Part shown: in pieces, positions 34,657 to 35,164 of the stretch
Layout of the letters: each line of letters opens with the position of its first letter
How positions within the stretch are numbered: the first letter of the stretch is position 1
Source: Ilumatobacteraceae bacterium
GTDB taxonomy: Bacteria > Actinomycetota > Acidimicrobiia > Acidimicrobiales > Ilumatobacteraceae
Reading direction: 5' to 3'
Length of the DNA: 35,164 bases
Assembly: GCA_017853385.1 (NCBI GenBank)
Contig: JAFMJR010000011.1
Coordinates: 1 to 35,164, forward strand
Position numbers and translations under genes: made by a program
Notes under the pieces: generated by a model
What the model was told of the DNA's origin: nothing
Database searches by the model: none
The model's input: only the letters and a program-made list of their open reading frames with translations

Positions 34657-35164
34657 ATGGCAGCTGATCTTGACTTTTACTTCGACCCCGTTTGCCCATG
34701 GGCATGGATCACCTCACGTTGGGTAACCAACGTGCAACAACTTCGTAATTACGAGGTTTCGTGGAAGTTCATTAGTCTGCGAATGATCAATGCCGAGCGT
34801 GGTTATGCGGGGCACGAAGCATACGAACAGATCCACAATGCCGGGCTAGCTGCTTTGCGTGTTGCCAGTGCGGCGCGTGCTCAAGGCGGAAACCAAAGTG
34901 TTGCTGCGATGTACACGGCACTTGGCAATGCCATTCACATTGGTGGTCGGCGCGAAGAGCTGGTGCGCGACACCAAGGGGTTTTTGCTTGCAGTTGTTGC
35001 AGACGCAGGATTGCCGTCAGAGATCGCAGCGGCATATGAAGACTCAACTCATGACGAAGTTATTCGTTTTGAAACCGAGGCTGCTTTAAGTAAGACAGGA
35101 AAAGATGTAGGCACACCGATTCTCACGTTTAATCCAAAGTCGGGCAATGAGGCCAGCCTGTTTG
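34657..35164 (+). CDS. DsbA-family oxidoreductase, Rv2466c-like (truncated by window edge)
   Basis: The first 169 residues of a thioredoxin-fold protein running off the right edge. 'DFYFDPVCPWAWITSRW' at the start and 'MYTALGNAIH' in the middle match, as I recall it, M. tuberculosis Rv2466c, a mycothiol-dependent reductase with an inserted helical domain. The active site reads C13-P-W-A16 instead of CPWC, so a single nucleophilic Cys remains; such an enzyme would work through a mixed disulfide with a low-molecular-weight thiol such as mycothiol. There is no signal peptide, so it is cytosolic. The cis-Pro loop 'VGTPIL' is present near residue 152. Confidence 0.85.
   Translation, partial: MAADLDFYFDPVCPWAWITSRWVTNVQQLRNYEVSWKFISLRMINAERGYAGHEAYEQIHNAGLAALRVASAARAQGGNQSVAAMYTALGNAIHIGGRREELVRDTKGFLLAVVADAGLPSEIAAAYEDSTHDEVIRFETEAALSKTGKDVGTPILTFNPKSGNEASLF

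Overview
The window is a core-genome segment of an actinobacterium, probably of the low-to-mid GC freshwater or marine kind (Acidimicrobiia/Ilumatobacter-like). The assignment is inferred from gene order and families. It rests on a furA-katG pair, a mec-cysM-murI-rph-rdgB block in the order I recall from Mycobacterium tuberculosis (Rv1334-Rv1341, minus cysO, the rhomboid gene and Rv1339), and a comM-dprA-xerC-whiG-M23-rpsB-tsf-pyrH-frr-cdsA-dxr-rseP-ispG-proS-rimP-nusA-infB run like that of Streptomyces. A mycothiol-type DsbA-fold protein at the right edge agrees. I see no prophage, insertion sequence, CRISPR array or toxin-antitoxin locus.

Layout. 1-1316: a secreted serine hydrolase (minus) and a strong terminator. 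1317-4503 (minus): smpB, then fur-katG behind a palindromic operator. 4541-5973 (plus): mec and cysM, the cysteine-synthesis genes, without cysO. 5981-6811 (minus): a DMT exporter. 6849-9044 (plus): murI, rph and rdgB, for cell wall, RNA processing and nucleotide-pool cleaning. 9051-10151 (minus): an unusual tRNA abutting a D-threonine aldolase-like gene. 10204-13086 (plus): two tandem fold-type II PLP enzymes. 13108-14111: clpP, facing a small lipoprotein gene. 14197-18907 (plus): comM, dprA and xerC (DNA uptake and recombination), a WhiG/FliA-type sigma factor and a degenerate M23 domain protein. 19006-26966 (plus): translation genes rpsB, tsf, pyrH, frr, then membrane and isoprenoid genes cdsA, dxr, rseP, ispG. 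26970-29785 (minus): proS-manA. 29966-34611 (plus): rimP-nusA-infB behind a structured leader. 34657 to the edge: a truncated DsbA-family gene.

Most adjacent same-strand genes overlap by 1-4 bases or are separated by a few bases, so the window is made of tightly coupled operons with no gene-free stretch above about 180 bases. A recurring feature is a TANNNT hexamer 6-9 bases before the start codon with no Shine-Dalgarno sequence (fur, EamA gene, murI, clpP, pyrH, proS, mec, DsbA-like), which suggests much leaderless transcription. The items most worth a second look are: the tRNA with anticodon UAG but a short variable arm, three bases upstream of a GTG start; the M23 protein that has lost all visible zinc ligands; mec-cysM without cysO; the clustered PLP enzymes; and the structured leaders before rimP-nusA-infB and rpsB.
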